DNA from: Pseudomonadota bacterium
GTDB taxonomy: Bacteria; Pseudomonadota; Gammaproteobacteria; Burkholderiales; Ferrovaceae
Length of the DNA: 13,220 nt
Assembly (NCBI GenBank): GCA_021828745.1
Contig: JAJZDE010000029.1
Location: 1-13,220 of the forward strand
Reading direction: 5' to 3'
Part shown: positions 6,443-13,220 of the stretch, one piece after another
How positions within the stretch are numbered: the first letter of the stretch is position 1
Layout: each line of letters opens with the position of its first letter
The notes under the pieces: generated by a model
What the model was told of the DNA's origin: nothing
Databases searched by the model: none
What the model saw: only the letters and a program-made list of their open reading frames with translations
Made by a program: the position numbers and the translations under genes

Positions 6443-8702
6443 TTGCCTGCTGACCGACGTGCCGCGTCGGCTCGACACTGCACGGCCGGAAGGTACGGAA
6501 GGTCGTTTCGTGGCGGTGTTTTCCGATTCAGTGAGCAGCGGAACATTTTGTGGGTTGGCATCGTTGACGGATAGGGCGACTCATCCCGGTTGGATCTATG
6601 CGGATCTGGTCGAGCATCGTGTGGCCCACCCCTTGTCTTTTACCGATTCGGTGTCCCATGCGATGCGGGAAATGGATCGATGGGATGAGGATGCCCTGCC
6701 GGTGCTGGATCAGGAGGGAGGGTTCGTCGGCCTGGTGACCCGGACCAGCATTCTGCGTGCCCTGTTGCAGCAGGAATCCCGCCTGGTGCGGGAAACCCAT
6801 CGCCTCAACCGGGAGATCCTGCATGACAAGGAACAACTGGCCTCCTGGACTTTCCGCCTGGCAAGTTTGCATGAAGCCTCTCGTACCCTGCTCGGGGTTC
6901 TTTCCCATACTTCTCTCGAAGCCGATCTTCTGCAGCACGGGATCGAGGCCCTGAGCCAACTGCTTCAGGCCCATTACGGGGCCATCGGCATTCTGGACGA
7001 GAAGGGCGGACTGCTCAATTTTCATCATACCGGGATGTCCGATCAGCAGGTGGCCGATATCGGTACCTTCCCTGAGGGGCGAGGTTTGTTGGGCGTTGTC
7101 ATTCGCGAGGATGCGGTGCTTCGCCTTCCGGAACTGTCTCAGGATCCACGCAGTGCAGGGTTCCCTCCGGGACATCCGGTCATGCATTCCTTGCTGGCCG
7201 TTCCAATTTCTCATGAGGGCAGGATCTATGGGCGTATTTACCTCTGCGACAAATGGGAAGGAAAGGAGTTCACCGAGGAGGATGAACTGCTGGCCAAGAG
7301 TTTTGCCAATTCGCTCTCCTTGATTCTGGAAAATGCCCGTGAGAAGCGCGAGATGCAGAAGGCCCAACAGCATCTCGATTATCTGGCCCATTTTGATGTG
7401 CTGACGGGGTTGCCCAATCGAGGATTGATTGAAGACCGTTTGTGTCAGGTGCTGGCCAACAGCCAGCGCCATGGCCGTAAAATGGCCCTGATGTTCATCG
7501 ATCTGGATAATTTCAAGGGGATCAATGACACCTACGGTCATGCGGCGGGCGATGCCTTGTTGAAAGCCCTGGCCACCGTGTTGAGTGACGTATTGCGCGA
7601 GGGCGATACGGTGGCGCGCCTGGGCGGGGATGAATTTATCATTCTGTTGCCCGAGGTAGACTCGGTGCAGGATGTGGCGACGGTGGCGAAAAAGATCGTG
7701 GTCGCCGTCCGGGAACCGATTCGTTTGCCGGAGTTCGATCACGAGGCCTGTGTGACGGTCAGCGTGGGGATCAGTATGTTTCCGGAGGATGGCAATACCC
7801 CTGAATCCCTGATGTCGCGGGCAGACGTGGCGATGTACCATGCCAAATCCGTGGGCAAGAATGCCTTCCGGTTTTTTACTACCGCGCAAAACGTGGTGGT
7901 CCAGCAGCGTTTGCGCCTGGAGATCCGCTTGCGTCAGGCGCTCGCACTGGGGGAACTGTTTCTGGAGTATCAACCACAAATCGATATCCGGAGCGGACGG
8001 GTCATCGGTTTCGAGGCGTTATTGCGCTGGACGAACAAAGAACTGGGGGTGGTGGCGCCCCTGGAATTCATTCCGGTGGCCGAGGAAACCGGAGTCATCA
8101 TTCCCATTGGGGCCTGGGTCCTGCGCACGGCCTGCATGCAGGCCGGCGAATGGCGCCGTCAGGGGCATGCGCTGAAGGTAGCCGTCAATGTGTCGGCCTG
8201 GCAGATCCATCACGATGCGGAATTTTTCAGCACGCTCAACCAGTGCCTGGCTGAATCCGGCATTCCAGGAAATGCATTGGAACTGGAAATCACCGAAAGT
8301 CTGATGGTTCAAAAAACGGACACCACACTCAGTTTGCTGGAACGCATCAAGGGCTTGGGGGTGCGCTTTGCCATGGATGATTTCGGGACCGGCTATTCTT
8401 CGCTGAGTTACCTGAAACAGTTACCCCTGGACGTGGTCAAGATAGACCAGGGGTTCATTCACCACATCGCCCATGACCAGAACGACGCAGCCATCGTATC
8501 CGCCATATTGGCCATGACCAGACATCTGGGGTTGACGGTGGTCGCGGAGGGGGTGGAAACCCGGGAACAGGTGGATTTCCTGAAAGACCACGGATGCCAG
8601 GAAGTCCAGGGGTACTACTACGGCCCACCGATTTCCGCCTCTGATTTTGCCGCATCCTGGTTAAATTTTCTGCCGTCCGGAAAGAATGCGGCAGAAATGT
8701 GA
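6420..8702 (+). CDS. CBS-GAF-GGDEF-EAL cyclic-di-GMP signalling protein
   Basis: A 760-residue soluble sensor-effector of c-di-GMP turnover. Domains in order: a CBS-like pair, the first half degenerate (about 10-120); a helical linker (118-150); a GAF domain (about 150-305); GGDEF (about 325-490); EAL (about 500-750). GGDEF is intact at 402-406, with the inhibitory RxxD I-site REGD at 393-396. EAL catalytic residues are also present: Glu532 in EALLRW, Asn590 in VNVS, Glu623 in ELEITES, Asp653-Asp654 in DDFGTGYSSL, Lys674, Glu710 and Gln730. Both synthesis and breakdown of c-di-GMP are therefore chemically possible. CBS domains often bind adenine nucleotides and GAF domains small ligands. ATG 6420 overlaps the previous gene by 23 nt; an in-frame ATG at 6390 would overlap by 53 nt. 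Confidence 0.95.
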   Translation: MKSLKLVDCLLTDVPRRLDTARPEGTEGRFVAVFSDSVSSGTFCGLASLTDRATHPGWIYADLVEHRVAHPLSFTDSVSHAMREMDRWDEDALPVLDQEGGFVGLVTRTSILRALLQQESRLVRETHRLNREILHDKEQLASWTFRLASLHEASRTLLGVLSHTSLEADLLQHGIEALSQLLQAHYGAIGILDEKGGLLNFHHTGMSDQQVADIGTFPEGRGLLGVVIREDAVLRLPELSQDPRSAGFPPGHPVMHSLLAVPISHEGRIYGRIYLCDKWEGKEFTEEDELLAKSFANSLSLILENAREKREMQKAQQHLDYLAHFDVLTGLPNRGLIEDRLCQVLANSQRHGRKMALMFIDLDNFKGINDTYGHAAGDALLKALATVLSDVLREGDTVARLGGDEFIILLPEVDSVQDVATVAKKIVVAVREPIRLPEFDHEACVTVSVGISMFPEDGNTPESLMSRADVAMYHAKSVGKNAFRFFTTAQNVVVQQRLRLEIRLRQALALGELFLEYQPQIDIRSGRVIGFEALLRWTNKELGVVAPLEFIPVAEETGVIIPIGAWVLRTACMQAGEWRRQGHALKVAVNVSAWQIHHDAEFFSTLNQCLAESGIPGNALELEITESLMVQKTDTTLSLLERIKGLGVRFAMDDFGTGYSSLSYLKQLPLDVVKIDQGFIHHIAHDQNDAAIVSAILAMTRHLGLTVVAEGVETREQVDFLKDHGCQEVQGYYYGPPISASDFAASWLNFLPSGKNAAEM

Positions 8703-8711
8703 CGCGAGCCG

Positions 8712-8717
8712 TATAAT
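8712..8717 (+). promoter_or_regulatory. Candidate -10 box of the dacC-lipA operon
   Basis: A perfect TATAAT lies in the 46-nt gap between the GGDEF-EAL stop and dacC, and would give a leader of about 25 nt. No convincing -35 hexamer is visible at 16-18 nt, and there is no TGn extension. CCGT and ACGG flank the box as a short inverted repeat. Placement supports a promoter; strength is unknown. Confidence 0.5.
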
Positions 8718-8748
8718 CACGGACCGATTTCGGAGGTACGTACAGGTC

Positions 8749-9876
8749 ATGCGGTTATTCTTCTTGATGTTTTTGTGGGTGGTCGGAGTGACTTCGGCTT
8801 GCGCCGATTCCTCGTTGGTGGCCCCTTTCATCGCGGCCCGTGCCTATACGCTGGTGGAGGTGGAAAGCAACCAGCCGCTGGCCAGTTTGAACCCCGATCA
8901 GCGAATGGAACCAGCGTCCCTCACCAAACTCATGACCGCGTATCTGGTCTTCAAGGCCCTGCGGGAACAGAAAATCCATCCGGAACAGCGGATATTCCCC
9001 TCCCCCCATGCCTGGCACATGCCCGGTTCCCGCATGTTCATCCAGCCCGACAAAGCGGTCAGCGTCACGGATCTTCTGCATGGTCTGATCATCCAGTCGG
9101 GCAACGATGCAGGCGTGGCTCTGGCTGAAACCGTGGGGGGAACGGAAGAAAAATTTGTGGAACGGATGAATGCCATGGCCAGGACCCTGGGGATGGAGAA
9201 TACCCATTTCGTCAATGCCACGGGGTTGCCCGATGATCAGCACTACAGTACCGCACGGGACCTGGGCATTCTGGCACAGGCCCTGATTCGGGATTTCCCC
9301 GAATACTATCCGCTCTATGGGCAGAAGGAGTATACCTATGACGGAATTACCCAGCCCAACCGCAACCGTTTGTTGTGGATCGATCCCTCCGTGGATGGGT
9401 TGAAGACCGGACATACGGATTCCGCAGGTTTTTGTCTGATCAGTTCGGCACGGCGTGGCGAGCGACGTTTGCTGGCGGTGGTACTGGGAACGAATAGCGA
9501 TCAGGCCCGCACCCATGAAAGTCAGAAGTTGCTCAATTGGGGGTTTCAGGCGTTTGAGTCGCGTGTCCTCTTTCGACAGGGGGTGCCGGTGCGCGCCCTG
9601 AATGCTTACAAGGGAGGAAAGCCGATGGTTTCCGTGGGCTTTACACGGGATATCTGGGTGACCACCCCGGTTGGGCATGAAAAAGAGACACGGGAAGTGT
9701 TGACGACCCTGCAACCGGTCGTCGCGCCGGTGGATGCCGGTCAGAAAATGGGTACCCTGAAGGTCTACTATGCCGGGCAGTGGGTCAACGGGGCAGATCT
9801 GGTGGCGCTGGAGGGTATTCCGGTGGGAAATGTTTTTACACGCAGTTGGGACTCGGTGAGGTTGATGCTGAAATGA
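8749..9876 (+). CDS. dacC: D-alanyl-D-alanine carboxypeptidase (PBP5/6 family)
   Basis: A periplasmic low-molecular-weight penicillin-binding protein that removes the terminal D-alanine from peptidoglycan pentapeptides. From ATG 8749 it has 375 residues and begins with a signal peptide, MRLFFLMFLW... ending near ACA (17-19). The three penicillin-binding motifs are present: SLTK at 57-60 with nucleophile Ser57, SGN at 117-119 and KTG at 219-221. A PBP5-type C-terminal domain (about 275-360) is followed by a short terminal segment, WDSVRLMLK, that could be the amphipathic membrane anchor. The upstream ATG at 8686 would place extra charged residues before the signal peptide and overlap the previous gene, so 8749 is preferred; GGAGG (8732-8736) lies 12 nt upstream. 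Its stop overlaps dat by ATGA. The symbol could equally be dacA. Confidence 0.95.
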   Translation: MRLFFLMFLWVVGVTSACADSSLVAPFIAARAYTLVEVESNQPLASLNPDQRMEPASLTKLMTAYLVFKALREQKIHPEQRIFPSPHAWHMPGSRMFIQPDKAVSVTDLLHGLIIQSGNDAGVALAETVGGTEEKFVERMNAMARTLGMENTHFVNATGLPDDQHYSTARDLGILAQALIRDFPEYYPLYGQKEYTYDGITQPNRNRLLWIDPSVDGLKTGHTDSAGFCLISSARRGERRLLAVVLGTNSDQARTHESQKLLNWGFQAFESRVLFRQGVPVRALNAYKGGKPMVSVGFTRDIWVTTPVGHEKETREVLTTLQPVVAPVDAGQKMGTLKVYYAGQWVNGADLVALEGIPVGNVFTRSWDSVRLMLK

Positions 9877-10715
9877 GCCAGGTTTATCTGAATGGTGCCT
9901 TCCTGCCTCTGGAAGAGGCACGGGTTTCTGTGCTGGACCGGGGATTCCTGTTCGGGGATGGGATTTATGAGGTGATCCCGGTGTATGGGCGGAAGCCTCT
10001 GGCGCTGGATGCCCATCTCGACCGTCTGGAACATTCCCTGGCGGGGATTCGTCTGGACAACCCATTGGAGAGAACCGCATGGGTGTCCCTTCTGGAACGT
10101 TTGATTCGGGAAGCCACGACGGCCGACCAGTCTCTCTATCTTCAGGTGACGCGCGGCGTGGCTCCACGGGACCACGGCTTTCCCACCGGGGTTTCGCCTA
10201 CGGTATTTGCCATGAGCAAGCCCTTGACGCCCGTGCCGCCGGCATGGGTGCAGGCAGGGGTGGCGGCTGTGACCCGAAGGGATGATCGGTGGTTGCATTG
10301 TGATTTGAAGACCACGGCGCTTTTGGCCAATGTACTGCTGCGTCAGCAGGCGCTGGATGAGGGCGCGGTAGAATGCCTGCTGTTGCGCGCCGGTTTCCTG
10401 ACGGAAGGCGCGGCCAGCAATGTGGTGCTGGTGGTGGATGGGGTGCTGTGTTCTCCGCCCCGGAATCATCTGCTACTCGCCGGGATCACGCTGGATCTGG
10501 TCCTGCAACTGGCGGCGCGACTGGGGATTGCCCATGCTGAACGTCCGGTCACGGAACAGGAGTTGCGTTCGGCCGAAGAAATCTGGATCACCTCCAGTAC
10601 CCGGGAGATGGTCCCGGTGACACGACTGGACGGAAAGTCCGTGGGTGCGGGCCAACCCGGCCCCATCGGCCTCCGTCTGCTGAGCGCCTATCAGGCATTG
10701 AAAAATCATGGCTGA
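9873..10715 (+). CDS. dat: D-amino acid aminotransferase (class IV, PLP)
   Basis: Transfers the amino group between D-amino acids and 2-oxo acids, typically D-alanine plus 2-oxoglutarate to pyruvate plus D-glutamate. The 280-residue protein has the fold-IV signature DLKTTALLANVL, with the PLP lysine Lys146, and the cofactor-binding Glu178 in LTEGAASNV. The motif TRGVAPRDHGFP carries Arg99-x-His101, matching the RxH carboxylate clamp of Bacillus D-amino acid aminotransferase. This favours Dat over branched-chain aminotransferase or aminodeoxychorismate lyase. ATG 9873 overlaps the dacC stop (ATGA), indicating translational coupling. The pairing makes metabolic sense: dacC releases D-alanine and Dat can recycle it. 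Specificity is inferred from motifs. Confidence 0.9.
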   Translation: MSQVYLNGAFLPLEEARVSVLDRGFLFGDGIYEVIPVYGRKPLALDAHLDRLEHSLAGIRLDNPLERTAWVSLLERLIREATTADQSLYLQVTRGVAPRDHGFPTGVSPTVFAMSKPLTPVPPAWVQAGVAAVTRRDDRWLHCDLKTTALLANVLLRQQALDEGAVECLLLRAGFLTEGAASNVVLVVDGVLCSPPRNHLLLAGITLDLVLQLAARLGIAHAERPVTEQELRSAEEIWITSSTREMVPVTRLDGKSVGAGQPGPIGLRLLSAYQALKNHG

Positions 10716-10980
10716 GGCCCCGCGTGACGAGGTGTTCGAGTTTCCCTGCGAATTCCCGCTCAAGGTGATGGGACTGAGAACCGAACGGTTTGCCCAGACC
10801 GTGTTGGACATCGTCCTGCGGTTCGTCCCGGATTTTTCTGCAGAAAATCTGGAGATGCGGGCCAGTTCCAAAGGAAAATACCTGAGCGTGACCTGTACTT
10901 TCAGGGCGACCTCGCGGGAACAACTGGATGGTTTGTATCAGGTCCTGTCTGGCCATCCTGATGTGGTCATGGTGCTTTAG
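10708..10980 (+). CDS. ybeD: YbeD family protein (DUF493)
   Basis: A 90-residue cytoplasmic protein of the YbeD/DUF493 family, which has an ACT-like alpha/beta fold and no settled biochemical role. It matches E. coli YbeD at the N-terminal EFPCEFPLKVMG, the central SSKGKYLSVT and the C-terminal DVVMVL. ATG 10708 overlaps the dat stop by 8 nt. ybeD next to lipB is conserved across beta- and gamma-proteobacteria, which suggests a link to lipoate or cell-wall genes, but no mechanism is established. Confidence 0.93.
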   Translation: MAEAPRDEVFEFPCEFPLKVMGLRTERFAQTVLDIVLRFVPDFSAENLEMRASSKGKYLSVTCTFRATSREQLDGLYQVLSGHPDVVMVL

Positions 10981-10991
10981 GACCGGCCGAA

Positions 10992-11651
10992 TTGGACAGT
11001 CTGCCCTCTGGCCGGACGGAACGGTTTGAACGTTGGGTGACCCGCAGTTTCCCTGACCCTCTGGCCTATGAAACCGTTTGGCAGGCCATGCGCGACTGGA
11101 CCGCCCAGCGTTGCACAGACACCCCGGACGAGTTGTGGGGACTGGAGCATCTGCCGGTCTATACATTGGGTCAGGCAGGACAACGGAGTCATCTGCACCA
11201 CACCGGGACGATTCCCGTCGTGGTGACGGATCGCGGCGGTCAGGTCACCTATCATGGTCCGGGACAGGCCATCGTGTACTGTCTGGTGGATCTGCGCCGG
11301 CGTGCGCTGGGCATCCGGGCACTGGTGCACCATTTGGAGGAAGCCGTGATTGCGCTGTTGGAATCCCGTCAGATTCCGGCTCGAAGACGGGCGGGAGCGC
11401 CTGGCGTCTACGTCGGGGAAGCCAAGGTGGCGGCCCTGGGACTGCGGGTGAGCCAGGGCCGTTGTTATCATGGGGTGGCGCTCAATGTGGCCATGGATCT
11501 GGAACCTTTTGCGGGGATCGATCCCTGCGGGTTGAAGGACACGCCGGTGACCCAGACACGGGATCTGGGCGTGACGGAAACGCTTCCGGGACTGCGCGCA
11601 GCGCTCATGCAGAAGATACGGCAGCAACTGGATGGGGAGGAAGGCCGGTGA
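10992..11651 (+). CDS. lipB: Octanoyl-[ACP]:protein N-octanoyltransferase, TTG start
   Basis: Moves octanoate from acyl carrier protein to the lipoyl domains of 2-oxoacid dehydrogenases and GcvH, the first step of lipoate assembly. The 219-residue protein shows the family block [13 protein letters not shown] (80-92), the catalytic lysine Lys145 in [15 protein letters not shown] and the acyl-accepting cysteine Cys179 in DPCGL. No in-frame ATG or GTG exists between the upstream stop at 10959 and TTG 10992. That TTG has AGGA (10979-10982) 9 nt before it, so it is the likely start; GTG 11037 is the main alternative and would give a length closer to E. coli LipB. It starts 11 nt after ybeD and overlaps lipA by GTGA. 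Confidence 0.96.
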   Translation: MDSLPSGRTERFERWVTRSFPDPLAYETVWQAMRDWTAQRCTDTPDELWGLEHLPVYTLGQAGQRSHLHHTGTIPVVVTDRGGQVTYHGPGQAIVYCLVDLRRRALGIRALVHHLEEAVIALLESRQIPARRRAGAPGVYVGEAKVAALGLRVSQGRCYHGVALNVAMDLEPFAGIDPCGLKDTPVTQTRDLGVTETLPGLRAALMQKIRQQLDGEEGR

Positions 11652-12580
11652 GCATCAAGGAAAAAGGGGCGCTGAAGACGGCGCGCATCCCCATCAAGGT
11701 TCAACCCCGGGCGCTCCAACCCAAACCTGCCTGGATCCGTGTCAAGATTCCCACAGGGGCAAAGTTTCAGGCGGTGCGCACCCTGTTGCGGGAAGAGAAC
11801 CTGCATACGGTGTGCGAAGAGGCCGCCTGCCCCAATATCGGGGAATGTTTCAGCGGGGGGACCGCCACCTTCATGATTCTGGGGGATCGCTGCACGCGTC
11901 GCTGCCCTTTCTGTGACGTGGGTCATGGACGCCCCGATCCGGTGGACCCTCAGGAGCCCCGGCGTTTGGCGCGCAGCATCCAGCGTCTGGGGTTGCGTTT
12001 CGTGGTGGTGACCAGTGTGGATCGCGACGATTTGCGCGATGGCGGGGCGGGGCATTTCGTGGCCTGCATTCAAGCCATTCGAGAGGCTTCTCCCGCAACG
12101 CAGGTGGAGATTCTGGTGCCGGATTTTCGTGGACGCCTGGATACGGCGCTGGAACTTCTGGGGCAGGCACCGCCCCAGGTGTTCAACCATAACCTGGAGA
12201 CCGTTCCCCGTCTCTATCCTTCGGTCCGACCGGGGGCCGACTATGGGCATTCGCTCCATTTGCTGCGCGCCTTCAAAGCGTTGCATCCCACTGTGGCGAC
12301 CAAATCCGGACTCATGCTGGGGCTGGGTGAAACCCTCGACGAAGTGCGGGAAGTCCTGCGAGACCTGCGTGCCCATGGGGTGGAGATGCTGACCCTGGGC
12401 CAGTACCTCCAGCCCTCTGTCCATCACCTGCCGGTGACCCATTACTGGGCGCCGGAGATATTCGAGCAACTGGGAGAGGACGCCCGGAGGCTCGGCTTTG
12501 GCCAAGTGGCTTCCGGACCTCTGGTGCGTTCCAGTTATCATGCCGAGAGCCAGGCGAAGGGGACATCGCTGACGCTTTGA
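11648..12580 (+). CDS. lipA: Lipoyl synthase, GTG start
   Basis: A radical-SAM enzyme that inserts two sulfur atoms into protein-bound octanoyl chains. At 310 residues it has the family length. The auxiliary cluster cysteines are Cys56, Cys61 and Cys67 ([12 protein letters not shown]), the radical-SAM cluster is CTRRCPFC (Cys82, Cys86, Cys89), and the C-terminal RSSY motif, whose serine ligates the auxiliary cluster, is at 294-297. GTG 11648 overlaps the lipB stop as GTGA and is preceded by a strong purine-rich ribosome binding site (GGAGGAAGG, about 11635-11644). It ends the operon; lipB and lipA act in sequence on the same substrate. Confidence 0.97.
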   Translation: MSIKEKGALKTARIPIKVQPRALQPKPAWIRVKIPTGAKFQAVRTLLREENLHTVCEEAACPNIGECFSGGTATFMILGDRCTRRCPFCDVGHGRPDPVDPQEPRRLARSIQRLGLRFVVVTSVDRDDLRDGGAGHFVACIQAIREASPATQVEILVPDFRGRLDTALELLGQAPPQVFNHNLETVPRLYPSVRPGADYGHSLHLLRAFKALHPTVATKSGLMLGLGETLDEVREVLRDLRAHGVEMLTLGQYLQPSVHHLPVTHYWAPEIFEQLGEDARRLGFGQVASGPLVRSSYHAESQAKGTSLTL

Positions 12581-12586
12581 GCGTCA
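12570..12586. terminator. Short hairpin across the convergent lipA and rlpA stops
   Basis: TGACGCT (12570-12576) and AGCGTCA (12580-12586) form a perfect 7-bp inverted repeat with the 3-nt loop TTG. It contains the lipA stop (12578-12580) and the rlpA stop (complement of 12584-12586). There is no T-run on either side, so it is at best a weak bidirectional terminator or an mRNA 3'-end stabiliser. Confidence 0.4.
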
Positions 12587-13162
12587 TTCCGGAAAAATCC
12601 GTTCCACTTCCACCCATGCGGAGCCCTGATTGACGAAGCCCAACTTCCAGGCGGCGGTATAGGTCAGGTCGATGATCCGGTCGGACTTGAAAGGACCCCG
12701 GTCGTTGACGCGCACCACCACCGATTTGTGGTTGGCCAGATTCGTGACGCGGACGTAGCAGGGGAGAGGCAGAGTGGTATTCGCCGCCGTCATCCCATAC
12801 ATGTCATAGAGTTCTCCCGTGGAGGTTTTCTGGTTGTGGAACTTGCGTCCGTACCAGGAGGCCATCCCCCGGACTTTATAGGGTTTGTTGGAGAGGTCGG
12901 GGACATAGACCTTACCGAGGGCCGTATACGGGCGGTTGGCAAACTTGTTCAAGGGATCCTTTCTGGGCACGGCATCGGGAATGTCGGCCAGATTGGCGGG
13001 AGGATGGAGACCTGGACCATCGGTCTGATAACGCCCCCCCTCCGAAGGCGCATGGGATACGGGCGCAGGCGGTGGCGGTGTGGTACTGCAGCCGGCCAGA
13101 ATGGCCAGGATCAGGCCCGAGCGCAGGATGTTTTTCATGGGTCTTTTCCGGTGTGGTGTCAT
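12584..13162 (-). CDS. rlpA: RlpA-like septal lipoprotein without a SPOR domain
   Basis: A double-psi beta-barrel lipoprotein of the RlpA family; the Pseudomonas member is a lytic transglycosylase acting on denuded glycan strands at the septum. From ATG 13162 it has 192 residues with a lipoprotein signal ending in the lipobox LAGC (Cys25), a proline-rich linker and an RlpA barrel (about 98-190). Glu117 (TGELYDMYG) and Asp154 (VNDRGPF) are kept, but the usual AAHxTLP motif reads AANTTLP, so Asn128 replaces histidine. No C-terminal SPOR domain follows. ATG 13162 overlaps the rodA stop as ATGA; ATG 13138, giving a more typical short signal peptide starting MKNILRSG and with GGAAAAG upstream, is a real alternative. 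Confidence 0.92.
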   Translation of the reverse strand: MTPHRKRPMKNILRSGLILAILAGCSTTPPPPAPVSHAPSEGGRYQTDGPGLHPPANLADIPDAVPRKDPLNKFANRPYTALGKVYVPDLSNKPYKVRGMASWYGRKFHNQKTSTGELYDMYGMTAANTTLPLPCYVRVTNLANHKSVVVRVNDRGPFKSDRIIDLTYTAAWKLGFVNQGSAWVEVERIFPE

Positions 13163-13220
13163 TGTTTGACCAATTTACGGTGGTGATGCACGCTCATCAA
13201 AAACCCCACGCTGCTGAACA
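13159..13220 (-). CDS. rodA: RodA (SEDS glycosyltransferase), C-terminal end only
   Basis: The last 19 codons of a minus-strand gene that enters from the right edge. The visible tail FSSVGFLMSVHHHRKLVKQ resembles the end of RodA/MrdB, where the last membrane helix leads into a GFGxxMSIHTHR-type cytoplasmic tail. rodA directly before rlpA is a standard order in proteobacteria, and the stop overlaps the rlpA start as ATGA, which supports the call. RodA polymerises lipid-linked peptidoglycan precursors during cell elongation. The identification rests on a very short stretch plus context. Confidence 0.75.
   Translation of the reverse strand, partial: FSSVGFLMSVHHHRKLVKQ

Noticed and set aside
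6528..7979. A 483-residue open frame antisense to the GGDEF-EAL gene
   Set aside because: The sense strand encodes clear CBS, GAF and GGDEF domains. The antisense product is His/Gln/Pro-rich with no motif, as expected from GC-rich reverse reading.
8755..10167. A 470-residue open frame antisense to dacC and dat
   Set aside because: It spans two real genes with intact catalytic motifs on the other strand, and its own product shows no recognisable domain.
11078..11647. A long open frame running through lipB into lipA on the plus strand, which would make a 500-residue LipA
   Set aside because: The added part is low-complexity Gly/Ser/Arg sequence typical of an out-of-frame reading of lipB. LipA homology starts after GTG 11648, which has its own ribosome binding site.
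12728..13186. A plus-strand open frame opposite rlpA
   Set aside because: The minus strand has a lipobox and an RlpA barrel, while the plus-strand product has no recognisable feature.
1..13220. CRISPR arrays, insertion sequences, attachment sites or phage genes
   Set aside because: No repeated spacer pattern, transposase motif or terminal inverted repeats were found; the tRNA end at 43 is followed directly by prs, not by an integrase.

Overview
This window looks like a housekeeping stretch of a beta-proteobacterial chromosome. Four things suggest this: the order tRNA-Gln, prs, rplY, pth, ychF; the long Ctc-type form of ribosomal protein L25; the dacC-dat-ybeD-lipB-lipA run; and a rodA-rlpA pair next to it. 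A related gamma-proteobacterium or acidithiobacillus-like lineage cannot be excluded by eye. Base composition looks evenly GC-rich, and I saw no insertion sequence, phage gene, CRISPR array or other clear sign of transfer.

Layout: (1) 1-3492, plus strand: the 3' half of tRNA-Gln(UUG), then PRPP synthase, ribosomal protein L25, peptidyl-tRNA hydrolase and the YchF/OLA1 ATPase. This is a nucleotide and translation cluster. (2) 3576-5997, plus strand: a small acyl-chemistry module of an alpha/beta hydrolase with a cysteine in place of the usual nucleophile serine, a stand-alone acyl carrier protein and a FabF-like condensing enzyme. No other fatty-acid gene is present. (3) 6074-8702, plus strand: an unrecognised 122-residue protein whose gene overlaps a CBS-GAF-GGDEF-EAL cyclic-di-GMP protein with both catalytic motifs intact. 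(4) 8749-12580, plus strand: a tightly overlapping operon for D-Ala-D-Ala carboxypeptidase, D-amino acid aminotransferase, YbeD, and the lipoate genes lipB and lipA. It starts behind a perfect TATAAT box. (5) 12584-13220, minus strand: the lipoprotein RlpA, with the last 19 codons of rodA just upstream, converging on lipA with a 3-nt gap.

The genes fall into functional blocks. The first block supplies PRPP and supports translation. The carboxypeptidase, aminotransferase, RlpA and RodA act on the cell wall: dacC frees D-alanine, which dat can deaminate, while RodA and RlpA work in septation and elongation. LipB and LipA build the lipoyl cofactor. LipB takes octanoate from acyl carrier protein, but the ACP in this window is probably a specialised one rather than the housekeeping AcpP.

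The parts least explained by known biology are the Cys-hydrolase/ACP/condensing-enzyme module and the small protein coupled to the cyclic-di-GMP enzyme. Everything else is recognisable housekeeping, with some local oddities in start sites, hairpins and active-site residues.
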